From positions 21,763 to 52,969 of the forward strand of contig NWUY0300049764.1 in NCBI GenBank assembly GCA_004151065.3: DNA of 31,207 nucleotides, written 5' to 3'. The DNA comes from Larix sibirica (lineage: Eukaryota; Streptophyta; Pinopsida; Pinales; Pinaceae). The position numbers and the translations under genes are program-made. Each line of letters starts with the position of its first letter. Positions within the stretch are counted from its first letter, which is position 1. The notes beneath the pieces are model-generated. The model saw only the letters and a list, made by a program, of their open reading frames with translations. It was not told the DNA's origin and searched no databases. Below, in pieces: positions 21,395-31,125 of this stretch.

Positions 21395-21444
21395 TTGCTT
21401 GATTGTGTTGTTACTTATATAAGTAACAACAATTGATCAAGCAA
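21395..21444. repeat. Inverted repeat next to the minisatellite, copy B
   Basis: A 26-base perfect palindrome (21406-21431) centred on TTACTTATATAAGTAA is extended on both sides by arms TTGCTTGAT and ATCAAGCAA, giving stems of about 25 bases with a 2-base offset. It lies about 40 bases before the minisatellite, and its right arm contains the GTAACAAC word of the minisatellite unit. Confidence 0.85.
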
Positions 21445-21484
21445 ATGAAAGTTTTAAGGTGTAACAATCCCGTCACTTGAAAAA

Positions 21485-21877
21485 GTAACAACATTTGGAA
21501 AAATAATAGTATGAAAAAGAGTAACAGCACCTGGAAGATAACAATGCCTAAAGGAGTAGCAGCGCATGGACAAGTAACAACATATGTAGAAGTAACAACA
21601 TCTGTAGAAGTAACAACACGTGTCCAAGTAACAGAATCTAGAGAATTAACAATGCACGTACAAGTAACAACATCTAGAGAAGTAACAACACACGGACAAG
21701 TAACAACATTTGAAGAAGTAACAATGTGTGGACAAGTAACAACATCTAGAGAAGTGACAATGCATAGATAAGTAACAACATCTGGACAAGTAACTAGACA
21801 CAGACAAGTAACAAGATCCAGAGAAGTAGTAGCATGCGACCAAGTAACATCAGAAAAATTTCTGAAGTAACAACACC
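21485..21877. repeat. 18-bp minisatellite, copy B
   Basis: About 16 clear units of 18 bases, such as CAAGTAACAACATCTAGA and GAAGTAACAACACACGGA, alternate as in copy A. The region has about the same length as in copy A (about 393 bases), and units can be matched one to one, so no unit was gained or lost since the copies separated. Confidence 0.93.
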
Positions 21878-22124
21878 ATTTTTTTTTTAAGATGCCAACC
21901 TCTAGAAACTAGTTTTCAACTGACATCCTAATGACTGCATTCTGATGGAATTTTCATAGCCAATATCATTATTTTTTTTAAACTTTTTTTTTAACTTATT
22001 TATTTATTTTTTGAATCAAGTTGTTGTGGACATAGAGGAATTTTCCTCTCTCAATATCACCTGCAAATGTGGATTAGAGGAGATACGTTGGATGAACTAA
22101 TCTTTTGAATATGGCTTATGATAT

Positions 22125-23190
22125 AATCGTAGATTGTGTACATTTGAAAGCAGAGGAGCATGACCTTCATCTATGGTGACAAGTATGATAGTGTCATTGC
22201 TGAATACTGTGTCTACCTCATACATACCTAGCCACCTACTTTAGAGTTTACCTTTAAAATCCTTGAATCTAGAATCATACAATAGAGCCCAATCTCCCGA
22301 CTCAAACACCTTTTTCTCATTAATTTTATGGTTCCACTTAGCACGTTGCTATTGAAAAATATCAGTGTGTTGTAGTGTGGCTAATCGAATTTCATCCAAC
22401 TCATTGAGTTGTTCCAACCTATGATTTTGAGCTTTTGTCATATCTAATCCAACTTCTATAGTTGTTTTGAGTGTACTGCTTTCAAATTCAATTATAAATA
22501 TTGGATTCTTACCATATACCAGTTCAAATGGAGAGAAACCCGTGGTGCTTCACCAAGTCGGCGTGTATTCCCATAAAGCTTCCGACAATATATCAACCCA
22601 AACTTTGAAATAGCTAGCCACATATTTTGTAAGAATGTTTTCCAATACTTTATTTATACTCTCCACCTGTCTATTGGTTGTGGGTGGTATGGTTTGGTGA
22701 TGTGGTGTTGGATATTATATTTTGAGAGAATCTGCTCAATCTTGTTCCTAGTAAATTGTTTTCCTCCGTCCATAACTATCTCTCTTGGCATTCCATATTG
22801 GACAAAAATTTTCATGAACAAAAAATCCACGACGACCTATTATGTTGCATTGGAAATGGCCTTTGCTTTAGCCCACTTAGTCACATAATTCGTACAAACC
22901 AAAATATATGATTTATGGGGGATGGAGGGATAAATGGGCTGACAAAGTCAAGATCCCATTTTTCAAAGGGCTCTATGACTACCTGAACTTGTAAAGACAT
23001 CTCATCTGATTGAATGGTTTGACCCATTCTATGGAAACTATCACAATTTTGCACATATTGCTTTTCATCACGAAAAATAGTAGTCCAATAATAGCCCATA
23101 TGTAGTTCTTTGTGGTCAGTCCTTTTATCTGCAAAATTACCCCTACAGGGATTGTCATGACAGGCCTTCAAAACATCAGGAATTTCGTCT
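22125..23190 (-). pseudogene. pol (IN): Integrase, copy B
   Basis: The open stretch 23171-22881 shows the zinc-binding region: CHDNPCRGNFADKRTDHKEL, MGYYWTTIFRD, YVQNCDSFHRMG. The second Cys is Phe (23034-23036), as in copy A. EPFEKWDLDFVSPFIPP starts the core with the first Asp. The catalytic Glu segment (about 22680) has a deletion that changes YHPQANGQVE-like sequence into another frame. The C-terminal WLGMYEVDTVFSND (about 22225) is the GPY/F-type module, with VTIDEGHAP near 22165. No chromodomain follows. Inactive. Confidence 0.87.
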
Positions 23191-23329
23191 TTGCAAAGTC
23201 AACTTCGGACAATCTGATTAGGTCCTATATTAAAAGGAAACCATTCATCCACGAGCACCTTGCACTCTGTTGGATGATTCTTCATAGTTCTCTAGGAGAA
23301 ATATGGTCAGGGAACTTTCCTGTAGCAAG

Positions 23330-23880
23330 ACAATTATAAATATTTGCGTACTAAGGTGTATGGATAGAGATTGCAAATAAATTTTCAACTGGAAATTCAT
23401 CTTCCATAGGTGAATCGTCCCTATTCATGACAAACTTAGACAATAAATCTGCTACTACGTTATCTTTACCGGGCTTGTCAACAATTGTAATATCAAATTA
23501 CTATAGAAGTAATAGCCATCTAGTGACTCGTGTGTTTGTGACAGGTTTGTTTGCAAGATACTTGATTGCCGAATGGTCTGTGTGGATAAAAGTGGGATAA
23601 CCTATGATATAATGCCAAATTTGTTGACTTAGAACACCACCACCCAAAACCCCTTTTTTGTAACTACATAATTTAACTCTACCGGAGTTAAATTTTTACT
23701 AGCATAGTAAATGGAATATGGTTTCTTGTATTTTTCCTGATCCAATAATGCCCCAACAACTATGTCTGATGCATCTGAAGCATTGTGAAATGGAAAGCTC
23801 CAGTCTGGTCCTCATAAAACAGGGGTTGTGGAAAGTAATTCTTTCAATTTCCCAAAATCTACGTCGCACTTATTAGTCTG
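23330..23880 (-). pseudogene. pol (RH): RNase H, copy B
   Basis: DFGKLKELLSTTPVL continues from RT, then WSFPFHNASDASDIVVGALL, KKPYSIYYASKNLTPVELNY and VVTKKGFWVVVF, all in one sense. The DASD motif with the first catalytic Asp is kept, unlike copy A. After about 23640 frameshifts and stops break the reading. Confidence 0.82.
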
Positions 23881-24840
23881 GAAAAAGTCTACATACTTCA
23901 TTAATAAAGCAAACAAAGGAGAAGCAATTTTCGAATAATTTTCCATGAAGCGACGGTAGTAACTAGTCTTACCCAGAAAAATACATACCTCTTTCTGTGT
24001 AATTAGTGGAGGCATATCAAGTATTACTTTAAATTTATCCAGGTCTACCTGAATACATGCAGCATAAAGAAAATTTCCCAACACAATCCCTTCTATCATT
24101 AACGTATGGCACTTTTTTGTGCTCATTGAAAGGTTTACCAGATTACAATGCTTGAGTAATTTTTCAAGGTTAGATAAAGCTTCTTAAAAATTAGTACCAT
24201 ATGGTGTGAAATCATCCATGAAAATATTAACACTATCATTAACTAAATATGAGAAAATGCCCAAAATGACCATCTGAAAGGTGGCAGGTGCATTGCAGAG
24301 ACCGAATGGAAGAACACAATATGAAAACTTACCCCATGGATAGGTAAAATTAGTCTTATATTGATCTTTAGGTGTTATCTGGATTTGGTTGTAGTCGCTA
24401 AAACCATCGATAAAGGACAATAATTTCTTCCCCGAGAGAGTGTCAAGCACTTGGTCTATGAAGGGCAGTGGGAAATGATCTTTTTGTGTGGCTTTATTCA
24501 ATTCTCTATAATCTACACAAACCACCATTTTCCATTATTCTTGGGAACAATGACAAGAGGTGATACCCATTCACTATCAGATATAGGATAGATAAAATTC
24601 ACATCCAAAATTTTCTGGAGTTCTTGTTTAACAATATCTTATAATGTAGGGTTCATACTCCTTTGTGGTTGTCTACTTGGGATGCAGTCTTTTTTGATAT
24701 AGATGTGGTGTGTACAGAGATCGGGGTGCACACCATTCATATCTCTATAATCCCATGCAAAATCCATATTTTCATATTTTAAAACTTGTAGAAGCTGGTC
24801 TCTTTGCAATGGAGTCAGATTTGGGTTTATGTTTAATGTT
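23881..24840 (-). pseudogene. pol (RT): Reverse transcriptase, copy B
   Basis: Motifs: DYRDMNGVHPDLCTHHIYI (about 24750), then the open stretch 24528-24184 with CVDYRELNKATQKDHFPL, PFIDQVLDTLSGKKLLSFID, GFSDYNQIQITPKDQYKT, FSYCVLPFGLCNAPATFQ and IFMDDFTPYG. Both catalytic aspartates of the F/YxDD box are present (24211-24222) and the stop of copy A is Gln here. The thumb is at 24126-23930 (KEVCIFLGKTSYYRRFMEN). A stop just after the DD box (about 24186) and a frame change between 24528 and 24639 inactivate it. This is the best preserved RT of the nested block. Confidence 0.9.
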
Positions 24841-25192
24841 TTGCTAGGCTCAATTTGTATAGGAATACTACTGTGAATTTTGGTTGTCGAAATTTCCTCT
24901 TCATCTTCTGGTTCTTGTTCGAGATTATCCTCTGTATTATACTCTAATGTGTTATGTATCATTTGATATGTAGGGTGGGAGATAGAGGGTGGGTTACTGA
25001 TAAAATTGAAATAACATCATCCTCCATTTCATCCTTAAAAGTTAGGACTTTATTTATGGTGAGGACAGGATGCACAATTTCATTTTCAATTTTGAAATCA
25101 ATGCATGCAGAATCTTCACAAGTCACACTAGGCCTTGCTTTCGGAGGGTAGAGGTTTAGATTATTTTTAGAATACCCATGGGAAATAGTCAT
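24841..25192 (-). pseudogene. pol: Protease-RT linker, copy B
   Basis: TISHGYSKNNLNLYPP, VLTFKDEMEDDVISI and, after a frameshift, EYNTEDNLEQEPEDEEEI match the linker of copy A. A frameshift near 24960-25000 separates the two halves. No catalytic motif. Confidence 0.65.
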
Positions 25193-25199
25193 ATTTCCT

Positions 25200-25680
25200 T
25201 ATCTGCAGATAATGTAGGAATTTGTTGTTGCTAGTCATGGTATTCCCATGATTAGGGGGTGGCCTTATAAATGAGATTTCAACCGCAGAACAAGGAAATT
25301 AGATGGATATTCCCAATGGTATACTGACATGATAAAGTCCTCTACTATTCCCTCTAGCATAATAGTATATCTATCTGCTAATTCCAGGATAGTATGGGTC
25401 TGTATCAGGTTTTCAAGTTTTAGTGCCTCTCCAGTCTCCATTTTCATTATGTTTATAGTTGTGCCAAGGTCAACTAAGGTATTAGGAAAAAAAATCCCTT
25501 GAATTTGGACAATAATGGTCAGGTTCCAGGGATCACCATATTTAATAGGTGTGATATTCCCTAAAATAAGGTGAGATAACTTCCCTAATACATGAATAGT
25601 TGGTGGGTACTTAGGTTTCCTTCCCGGTTTCCTGAGGGACAACTCCCTAACAATTTTAGCATAGATCGGGACATCCTATA
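25200..25680 (-). pseudogene. pol (PR): Aspartic protease domain, copy B
   Basis: The open stretch 25642-25265 reads KYPPTIHVLGKLSHLILGN, PNTLVDLGTTINIM, ILELADRYTIMLEGIVEDFI and WEYPSNFLVL. The catalytic motif is VDLG, the DLG form usual in this plant lineage. The domain has the expected length and lies between gag tail and linker. Confidence 0.8.
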
Positions 25681-25699
25681 ACTGAGGTATTTTAACACA

Positions 25700-27928
25700 A
25701 ATTCTGGAGTTCTCCCAAATGGTTGAACTCAGGTTTTGGGGGTATCCTTGTTATTTCCAGTCTTTCAGGATATGCAGGGGTAATAGTCTAGGATTGAGTT
25801 GAACTAGTGATAGTTGTTTTTACTCCTAGGGTTGTGACTTGATCAAGATTCGTTTCCTTCTATTGTGGTTTCTTTGCATTAGGAGATGAGAGTTCTTCCT
25901 CCATAATTATTGGTGGTTTCTCAAGTTGAACTATCCTTCCAGACCTTAAATGAATGTTGTTGTATTGTAAAGGACTGATACTATAGGTTGGAAAGGTAGT
26001 TGTTTCATATTCTTAAAGTGTTTTATTATTTAGGTTGGGATTTGCTTCTACATGCAATTGGGGTCGAATTAAAGGGACATCCATCTGAGTATTCATAGGA
26101 ATATTCATAGGAAGTTGAGGTTGTGGCTGAACAGGTACCGGTGCTAGTAACTGCTAAGGTAATATAGGTTGTGGCATCGAGAATTGTTGTGCAGGGAAAG
26201 GGTTGTTTCACCAGTTTTGAGACTATGATGGGTTTTGGATTGGATGAGTTGGCCAAGGTACCCAAGGAGAAGGTTATTGAAACTGTTGTGAATTTTTCCA
26301 ATGCTGGGTAGGGAATTGTGATTGCTGAGATGCATATTGGTTTTGCGAGTGCTGAGACATATACTGATTTTTTCCAATTATTGAAAAATGCAGATGAGTC
26401 TTGATTCATACCTGGAGGTCTATTTTTCCATGGATTCTTTTTTCCTAGAAAATATGCTGGCTCTACTTACTCACTGGTATTTTGGTACATCGCCTTGAAT
26501 CTTGGTATTAATGGACAGGATTTTGTAAGACGGTCCTTGTTTCCAACTGTACATAAACACACATCATTGAGCGGATACTTCTTAACTGGGTAATTTTGTC
26601 TGCATATTGGATAGAAAACAACCAATACCTTATCTTCTTCAAATTGTCTCTACTTTGTTTGAAATACATCTAGCTTTGATGATAAGGTCCCGAGAATGTC
26701 TTTTTTGAAATATTCCAATAGGGTCCCTATCTCTATCCAATTTTCTTCGCCATTAGCTAACTTGGCCACCCAGGTAGGAAGATCTCTAATTCCTATCCTA
26801 TTTATGGAACATCCTCGAGAACTTCTCCTACACTAGTCACAAATGGTCTCATAAATTTCCTTATAGATATATCCTTTTCCCATTATGTTCATCATGTCAA
26901 TCCACTCATTCCTCGTATTAGAATTGTCTTCAAGACTTCATTTCCTAGTGCAACATGTGGAGATACTTGCAAATTGTACAAGAAACGTTTTACGTAGTCA
27001 TCCAAATTATTGTCTTCTTTTTGAGTCATCTTGAAAATTTCTTCACTAAGGTCTTAGGATCTGTAATATTCTTGATATTTTCCGAGAAATGCATTCTTCA
27101 TTTTACCCCAAGTTGTTATAGATCCACCACCCAAGCCCATAAACCATCTCAAGGCCACACCTTTCAAAGTGGCAGGTTATAGTTTGTGTTTCTGCAGATC
27201 AGTAGTGTAGTCATAGATTTTTCATAATACGTCAAACTCGAACATAAATCTGTTTGGATCCTCCATGGTTATCCTGTGGAAATTTGGGAGAGCAGAAAAA
27301 AAAATAGGTTTCATTGATGCTACTCCTGAAGTATCATCAATGGGGTATTGAATGGTAGATGTAGTGGCATTCATCGTTCATGGATTTGTGTCTTCCACAA
27401 TTTCCAGTACTCCTCAGGGATTCCAAAATCAATAGGAACCCGTTCAAACAAAATATATTCCTCCATATTTGGTGAAAAGGTCTTGACAACACTTCCTTGA
27501 TCCAGAGGAGTGAATTTAGGGACTATTAAAATATGATGTTTAATTGTGTTCCCCTTTATCTCCCCTTGCCCTTTGAGTGGTATGTGAGGCCTTGGTTCTG
27601 TTGGAGGTAAATGGGGCTCAGGTACTACTATTATAGCTAGCAAGGTTAAACCCCTTTTTCGACTCGGATCCATTGTCTCACTTTGTTGTTCTAGAAGATC
27701 ATGCAACTCACCTTCTATAGTAGCATCTCACCCCTGTTGTGTGGAGTGTCAATGACTGGGACCTGTTTGAGGCACTACTGCGAGGCATGATGTGGATTCT
27801 GATTCAGCCTTTTTGATGATTTATTGAATGTATTTTTTTCGCTCCTGGTCCTTGTGTTCCTATCTACCTACAATTTTATTAGTATATGGTTGTATACCTG
27901 TACCCCTAGGATTTGTTCCTCTATTCAT
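25700..27928 (-). pseudogene. gag: gag, copy B
   Basis: The likely start is ATG at 27928-27926 (MNRGTNPRGTGIQPYTNK), matching copy A. The N-terminus is open at 27706-27371 (PEPHLPPTEPRPHIPLKGQG, FERVPIDFGIPEEYWKLW). The core (27300-26950) is frameshifted; only fragments such as LKKKT and FSENIKNITD can be aligned with copy A. The zinc knuckles (about 26620-26520) have lost most Cys: YPICRQNYPVKKYP and LCTVGNKDRLTKSC. The Q/N/S-rich tail is seen at 26409-26026 in two frames. More decayed than copy A gag, whereas its RT is less decayed. Confidence 0.82.
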
Positions 27929-28125
27929 TCATTCCATTTGCTACTTTATTCACACAAAAACTTTATTCCAGATGAGATTAGAGTCTACCATGGATGATCC
28001 CCATGCAAGGAATCAACTATATATGCGTAGGGTCTTACCTCTCATATTTATATCTCAGGTCTTAGTAGAACCGAATGTACCCAGAAAAATAAACTGCGCA
28101 AGTTGCAATTTTGCACCTTTGTAAC

Positions 28126-28144
28126 CTCCCCGGCATCGACGCCA
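28126..28144 (-). other. Primer-binding site, tRNA-Asp type, copy B
   Basis: On the coding strand TGGCGTCGATGCCGGGGAG begins three bases inside the 5' LTR end. It differs at about three of 19 positions from the complement of the plant tRNA-Asp 3' end. It proves the orientation: transcription from the right-hand LTR towards the left. Confidence 0.87.
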
Positions 28145-28147
28145 AAA

Positions 28148-29710
28148 TGTTGGGGCTAATACTGGTCTATTATAATCACCAAACTAGCACACACACATTA
28201 ATTACCAATCTAGGAATGTTAAATTTCAAGGCTATGTGCAAAGTATATGCAGATGCAAATGTTCTTTAATGTTGTAAGGAAAACCAGATGCATTGCAACT
28301 AGTATAGCATCAATTTACTCAATCTAGAAGTACTCATTCATAAAACAAGAACTCAAGAAATCATTAATACTCTATTATAAAATCTTTAGAAAACATAACA
28401 CTGAAACCACTTTGAGATATTAAAAAGCATTCTACAATCATCCACACAACTTGAAGCAAGAAAGTATCTAACCACAATGCTCAATTGCTGACACTCCACT
28501 CTCAAGAAACTTCTGCTATAGGAATCAAGTTACTGTCTACAGAAAACCAGTGCTTAATTGCCAAACTCTTATAACAACAAGCTCATTAAAAAGGTAACAA
28601 ATAAACTCAATCATCCAATCTTAAAGAACAATTTGACTATAGAATAAAAAATGGCATCTAACTTAGGAAATCTTAATTAATATTTTTTGCAATCAGAGTG
28701 AAAGAAATAACAAAGGATAAACAAGCATCACACATTTATTATTATTCAATCTTCTTCACCAAGAAACCATGAAATACCAATTCTGAAATCAATCAATGCA
28801 GTAGTGAAAAGATCAATGAAGACACACACACACACACACACACACAATTTATCTATTCTAGAAAGTAATTAATAAATCAAGCAGCTCTTGGTCAGGGAAG
28901 GGGGCCTTTCCTTCTCTCACCAGGGTTGCTACACACACTTAAAGACTTAGAGAATCAAAAGAGCATTCATATTATAAGAGAAAAGGTCCAATTACAGATT
29001 GCCTCACTGTTCTTCCTACACTCCTTCTTTTCCTAAGTCTTAATCCTCTATTTTACATCCCCCCCATGAACCCCGGGATACATATTTTTATTATCACTAA
29101 AGTAACAAATCCCTTGAATGCGAATAATTGAACACCTTGAGAATCATAGATTCTCAAGGTTGTTCATTCAATTTATAACCTATATCTGTTAATTGCTAAA
29201 TTTTTGTTACAACCGGTATATAAAAATATACATGGTATTTCGTAAATAATGGAACTTTTAGATCCTAGAATAACCACATGTTGTTGTGCTGGCATTTGTA
29301 TAAATCACACTTGAGCATAGGTTGAAGACCAAATTCTCAAGTGTAAACATAGTGACAATGTTGTATGAGAACAAGTAGCAGCATCGTAGGTGACAACAAC
29401 CCAAAAATAGTTTGTACTTTGGTCGACGGGGAAGTAATAACATCAAATGTTTCAATGCACGATCAACCTGTTCTTTCCATGTGCACACAAGATCCCGAAT
29501 CATCCGATTAATAAGCCAACTTAAGCACAAATACCACTTTAAATCATTACATTATAACTCAAAACAATTCAAGTAATTAGAGAGGTTGTACCTTGAGTTT
29601 AGGACTTCAATTAGGGGTAAGATAGTATCAAAAGAGGTAAGAATGAACTTCAAGGATTCCAAAACAAGGTAAACAATTGGTAAAAAATGTGACAATTTAG
29701 GGGCCCAACA
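28148..29710 (-). repeat. LTR 3 (5' LTR of the nested block)
   Basis: 1,563 bases between TGTTGGG and CCCAACA, with the host target duplication CTATG directly after it. It contains an AC run (28822-28846), the best hairpin (29134-29160), and a stretch with words similar to the minisatellite unit (about 29340-29405, e.g. ACAAGTAGCAGCATCGTAGG). Its TATA position is mutated. Confidence 0.93.
29134..29160. repeat. LTR hairpin, LTR 3
   Basis: Arms ACCTTGAGAATC and GATTCTCAAGGT are perfectly complementary with loop ATA. The same site in LTR 2 keeps shorter arms and LTR 1 has lost the left arm. Confidence 0.85.
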
Positions 29711-29715
29711 CTATG
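29711..29715 (+). repeat. Target-site duplication CTATG, right copy
   Basis: Exact repeat of 4411-4415, adjacent to the outer end of LTR 3. After it the host integrase sequence resumes. Confidence 0.93.
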
Positions 29716-30105
29716 CCTTACCATCCCACTTTTACTAGCAAGTTTTGTCCAATGTTGTTTAAACTTCAAGGCACTCAGTTGAATCTGAGCACAACATATA
29801 ACCCCCAAATAGATGGTCAAACTGAAGTGTCCAATAAGTGTTTGTAAAACTAATTATGCTACTTTGCCTCATATAAGCCACATCAGTGGGCTTAATGGAT
29901 CCCTCTGGAAAAATGGTGGTATGATACCACTTAACATGGTTCCACAAAGATGACACCATATGAAGCAACGTATGGAAAAAAACCTTTATCAATGATTTCC
30001 TATCTACCAGGTACATCCCAATTTCAGGCAATGGATGGCACACTATGTACCAAAGCTGACATTCTCTTCATCCTTAAAGATAATCGCATTCTTTCCCAGG
30101 AATGG
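29716..30105 (+). pseudogene. pol (IN): Integrase C-terminal half of host element
   Basis: Directly after the duplication the host reading continues: ALPSHF joins YTHFY from 4415. Then, after a frame change, TSKFCPMLFKLQGTQLNLST, TYNPQIDGQTEVSNKCL (catalytic Glu), a stop, LCYFASYKPHQW, and from about 29935 STKMTPYEATYGKKPLSMIS, YLPGTSQFQAMD and LCTKADILFILKDNRILSQE. This is the end of a Ty3/gypsy integrase core. The part between ALPSHF and TSKF, where the middle catalytic Asp belongs, is missing, so a deletion of roughly 100 bases is inferred. The similarity ends near 30105; GPY/F module, any chromodomain and 3' LTR are not present in the window. Confidence 0.87.
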
Positions 30106-30510
30106 TAACTTGAGGAGTCAACGGGATGGTCGAGGAGGTGGTCGATGTGATGGTTAGTGGAGTGGATGTCAGGAAGGGTAGAGGGATAGACGATGGAGTA
30201 CTCGTTGGATTTGTGGGTAGTATCATTGGCGAAATTCAATGTGGTGGGTGATATACTAATCGAAGGCAAGGATAACGGGGCGGTTAATGTAGCATATGAA
30301 GAGATTAATGATGGCGTTATAGTCACAATGGTTGTTGTGGTTAGAATGATCAGTGAAGTGGTCAATGAGATGGATGATGTAGTAGATAATAAAGTGGTCA
30401 AAAGGGAGGTTGAAGTACTTGATGATAGAGTTATTGGTCTGATAATTGATCGAATGGGTGGCAGTTGGAATGGATTCTTTAATGGAGAAGGTCTTGGGTC
30501 CTAAGGTGGA
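30106..30510. other. C-poor, strand-skewed stretch, open on both strands
   Basis: The + strand is rich in G, A and T and poor in C, with many GATGG, GTGG and GTCGA-like words. It is open on both strands: + 30193-30504 (V/D/E/I-rich) and '-' about 30504-30110 (S/T/P-rich, e.g. LLSTTSSISLTTSLIILTT). Such a composition yields long open frames by itself. I do not recognise a protein family and make no gene call. Confidence 0.4.
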
Positions 30511-30774
30511 GGTAAAATAGATAATTTTTTAGGTTATAAGTTTGTTCCTAGGAGAACATGACGTATTGTGATCAGTTGTTGTAGTTGCAAAAATACGGTG
30601 GACAATGATTCCAAAGAAAATCATGGTAAGTTGTAAGAAGTTGCATAATTTTGGAGTAATGGTGATGGTTGGCAATGTTAATGTTGTTGAGGGATTGGTT
30701 TTTTATTTGATTTGGGTTAGCAAGGGAGGTTGTGTTTCTTTAGTTAAGTATTTCTTTTTTTTTTAAGAGGGCTT

Positions 30775-31125
30775 ATGAGTACTTCGAGTCTTTGTATGGA
30801 TGGGCGGGAGAGGGATCGAAGATGCTTTTACCTTTTTGGCAGGTGATGTCCCTTGCGACTAAAAAATCTCTTCTATATATGATGTTCTGGGTAGCTTCAA
30901 TGATTATAGTCTCGTATTTTTCTCTTGCATCAACGATGTCTTCTTCAGTAACAAGGTCAGCAGCAATTTCTTTTTCTTAGACTACTGTCAAGTTGACTTT
31001 CTTTCGATATTCTACTGATAGGTCAAGATTTTTTCAGTGACATGGTCGAGTTTTTCTTTCACTCTAAGATCGTCGAAATTTGGCTCAACCCATTCTTGTA
31101 TCATAGGTCACAAGCAAGGAAAATT
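30775..31125 (-). pseudogene. Unidentified broken coding-like segment
   Basis: On the '-' strand one frame reads IQEWVEPNFDDLRVKEKLD and HVTEKILTYQ (31118-31035), then a stop and a frame change, then a 67-codon run without Met from 30979: EKEIAADLVTEEDIVDAREK, YETIIIEATQNIIYRRDFLV, then a stop at about 30776. The E/K/D-rich, helix-like wording differs from random frames, and the + strand counterpart looks like an antisense shadow. I do not recognise the family; it may be part of another element lying on the '-' strand. The rest of 30511-31207 shows nothing I can name. Confidence 0.3.

Larger units (their letters stand above)
4416..29710 (-). mobile_element. Nested Ty3/gypsy element with three LTRs and two internal regions
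   Basis: Three direct repeats of about 1.55 kb start TGTTGGGGCTAAT and end CCCAACA on the + strand; they flank two internal regions of 10,328 and 10,327 bases. The repeat unit is therefore about 11.86 kb twice, plus a final LTR. All coding lies on the '-' strand, so the 5' LTR is the right-hand one (28148-29710). One 5-bp duplication brackets the whole block, and no host DNA lies between the copies. Established routes to such tandems are unequal crossing over between LTRs of two copies, or recombination of a one-LTR circle with a resident LTR. RT, gag and the tRNA-Asp-type PBS place it near the plant Athila/Tat group. Both internal copies are riddled with stops. Confidence 0.93.

Noticed and set aside
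4416-29710. Two independent nested insertions side by side
   Set aside because: The central LTR is shared, no target duplication or host sequence lies at the inner edges, and a single CTATG pair brackets the whole block.
30193-30504. 103-codon + strand V/D/E-rich ORF as a gene
   Set aside because: Strong strand composition bias makes both strands open; no motif, no recognised family.
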